The position numbers and the translations under genes are program-made. A DNA stretch of 6,807 nucleotides, from the NCBI GenBank assembly GCA_026995955.1, contig JALWNJ010000098.1, positions 1 through 6,807 of the forward strand, in the 5' to 3' direction. The DNA is from Gammaproteobacteria bacterium. Its GTDB lineage: Bacteria; Pseudomonadota; Gammaproteobacteria; J044. Positions 5,664 to 6,807 of this stretch are shown here, one piece after another. A model generated the notes under the pieces. It did no database searches and had not been told where the DNA came from. It worked only from the letters and a program-made list of their open reading frames with translations. Positions within the stretch are counted from its first letter, which is position 1. Each line of letters begins with the position of its first letter.

Positions 5664-6807
5664 ATGACACGACAATTTGAACTGCAGTCCGATTTCTCGC
5701 CCACCGGCGATCAACCCGCCGCCATCGAGGGCCTGGTGGAGGGCCTGTCCGCCGGCGAGGCCGCCCTGACCCTGCTGGGGGTCACCGGTTCCGGCAAGAC
5801 CTTCACCATGGCCAACGTCATCAGTCGCCTGCAGCGCCCGGCACTCATCCTCGCACCCAACAAGACGCTGGCCGCCCAGCTCTACGGCGAGATGCGCGAG
5901 TTCTTCCCGCGCAACGCGGTGGAATACTTCGTTTCCTATTACGATTATTACCAGCCCGAGGCCTACGTGCCGGCCACGGACACTTTCATCGAGAAGGACG
6001 CCTCCATCAACGAGCACATCGAGCAGATGCGCCTGTCGGCCACCAAGGCCATCCTCGAGCGCCGCGACAGCATCATCGTCGCCACGGTGTCGGCCATCTA
6101 CGGCCTCGGCGATCCGCGCCAGTACCTGTCCATGGTCATGCACCTGGATCGCGGCGACCGCATCGACCAGCGCAAGATCCTGCGCCGCCTCGCCGAGCTG
6201 CAATACACCCGCAACGACGTGGAGCTGCACCGTGCCACCTACCGCGTGCGTGGCGAGGTCATCGACATCTTCCCCGCCGAGTCGGATCGCGAGGCGGTGC
6301 GCGTGGAGCTGTTCGACGACGAAATCGAGTCCCTGAGCTACTTCGACCCCCTCACCGGCGAGGTCATCCGCCGCGTGCCGCGCCTGACCATCTATCCCAA
6401 GAGCCACTACGTCACGCGGCGCCAGACCATCCTCGACGCCATCGAGGCCATCAAGGCCGAGTTGCAGGAACGCCTCACCGAACTGCGCGACAACAACAAG
6501 CTGGTGGAGGCCCAGCGCCTGGAGCAGCGCACGCGCTTCGACCTGGAGATGATGGTGGAACTGGGCTACTGCTCGGGGATCGAGAACTATTCGCGCTACC
6601 TCTCCGGGCGCGCCGCCGGCGAGCCGCCGCCGACCCTGATGGACTACCTGCCGGACGATGCCCTGCTCATCATCGACGAGTCCCACGTCACCATTCCGCA
6701 GCTGGGCGGCATGTACCGCGGCGACCGGGCCCGCAAGGAGAACCTGGTGGAATACGGCTTCCGCCTGCCCTCGGCGCTGGACAACCGGCCGCTGCGCTTC
6801 GACGAGT
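5664..6807 (+). CDS. uvrB: UvrABC excinuclease subunit B (5' part, cut by the window end)
   Basis: The first 381 codons of uvrB are present; the gene continues beyond the window. UvrB is loaded onto damaged DNA by UvrA2, verifies the lesion with its beta-hairpin and recruits UvrC for incision in nucleotide excision repair. Visible elements are the Walker A motif GVTGSGKT (39-46), [14 protein letters not shown] (64-77), the damage-probing hairpin with tyrosines 92, 93, 95 and 96 ([11 protein letters not shown]), SAIYGLGDP (143-151), the [12 protein letters not shown] segment (174-185), and the DESH helicase motif II (338-341). These fall at the same residue numbers as in E. coli UvrB, which supports the ATG at 5664. 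The Shine-Dalgarno is weak, GGAA at 5650-5653, ten bases upstream. Helicase motifs V-VI and the C-terminal UVR domain lie outside the window. No frameshift or stop is seen. Confidence 0.98.
   Translation, partial: MTRQFELQSDFSPTGDQPAAIEGLVEGLSAGEAALTLLGVTGSGKTFTMANVISRLQRPALILAPNKTLAAQLYGEMREFFPRNAVEYFVSYYDYYQPEAYVPATDTFIEKDASINEHIEQMRLSATKAILERRDSIIVATVSAIYGLGDPRQYLSMVMHLDRGDRIDQRKILRRLAELQYTRNDVELHRATYRVRGEVIDIFPAESDREAVRVELFDDEIESLSYFDPLTGEVIRRVPRLTIYPKSHYVTRRQTILDAIEAIKAELQERLTELRDNNKLVEAQRLEQRTRFDLEMMVELGYCSGIENYSRYLSGRAAGEPPPTLMDYLPDDALLIIDESHVTIPQLGGMYRGDRARKENLVEYGFRLPSALDNRPLRFDE

Noticed and set aside
5577..6686. Long open minus-strand frame opposite uvrB
   Set aside because: The plus strand encodes UvrB with residue-level agreement to E. 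coli over the whole stretch; the antisense product is another composition-driven shadow.
1..6807. Mobile elements, attachment sites, CRISPR arrays, tRNA or rRNA genes
   Set aside because: Both strands were scanned by eye. No terminal inverted repeats, spaced short repeats, cloverleaf sequences or transposase motifs were seen, and coding density leaves little space for them.

Overview
The window is compact, GC-rich, protein-coding DNA of a gammaproteobacterial chromosome. UvrB, the YceF-type Maf protein and the SppA/HAD pair all look gammaproteobacterial, and the GC content with strong C/G third-position bias fits a Chromatiales- or Pseudomonas-like lineage. That placement is an inference, and the species cannot be named. 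No RNA gene, insertion sequence, CRISPR array or phage gene is visible.

Layout: (1) Positions 1-1213, + strand: the 3' end of a HAD-family phosphatase overlaps by ATGA with a short-form signal peptide peptidase (sppA). (2) Positions 1214-1303: a 90-bp spacer with candidate promoter elements. (3) Positions 1304-3801, + strand: two full-length tandem paralogues, each with an N-terminal EAL-type domain and a C-terminal HDOD domain (COG3434/YuxH architecture), associated with cyclic-di-GMP signalling. The upstream copy has lost several EAL metal/catalytic positions; the downstream copy, which starts at TTG, keeps them. (4) Positions 3809-5580, - strand: a subgroup-Ib aspartate-type aminotransferase followed, with an ATGA overlap, by a YceF-type Maf nucleotide pyrophosphatase. 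This pair converges on the EAL-HDOD pair with only 7 bp between the stop codons. (5) Positions 5581-5663: an 83-bp divergent promoter region. (6) Positions 5664-6807, + strand: the first 381 codons of uvrB, running off the window.

Most genes are housekeeping: phosphate-ester hydrolysis, membrane peptide clean-up, amino-acid metabolism, non-canonical nucleotide clearance and excision repair. The part that looks accessory or regulatory is the EAL-HDOD pair, which follows sppA where many relatives carry yceF, while yceF here lies inverted behind the aminotransferase. I see no clear evidence of a wholly new system. The best leads are the asymmetric EAL-HDOD pair, the flagellar-type promoter candidate in front of it, and the rearranged gene order.
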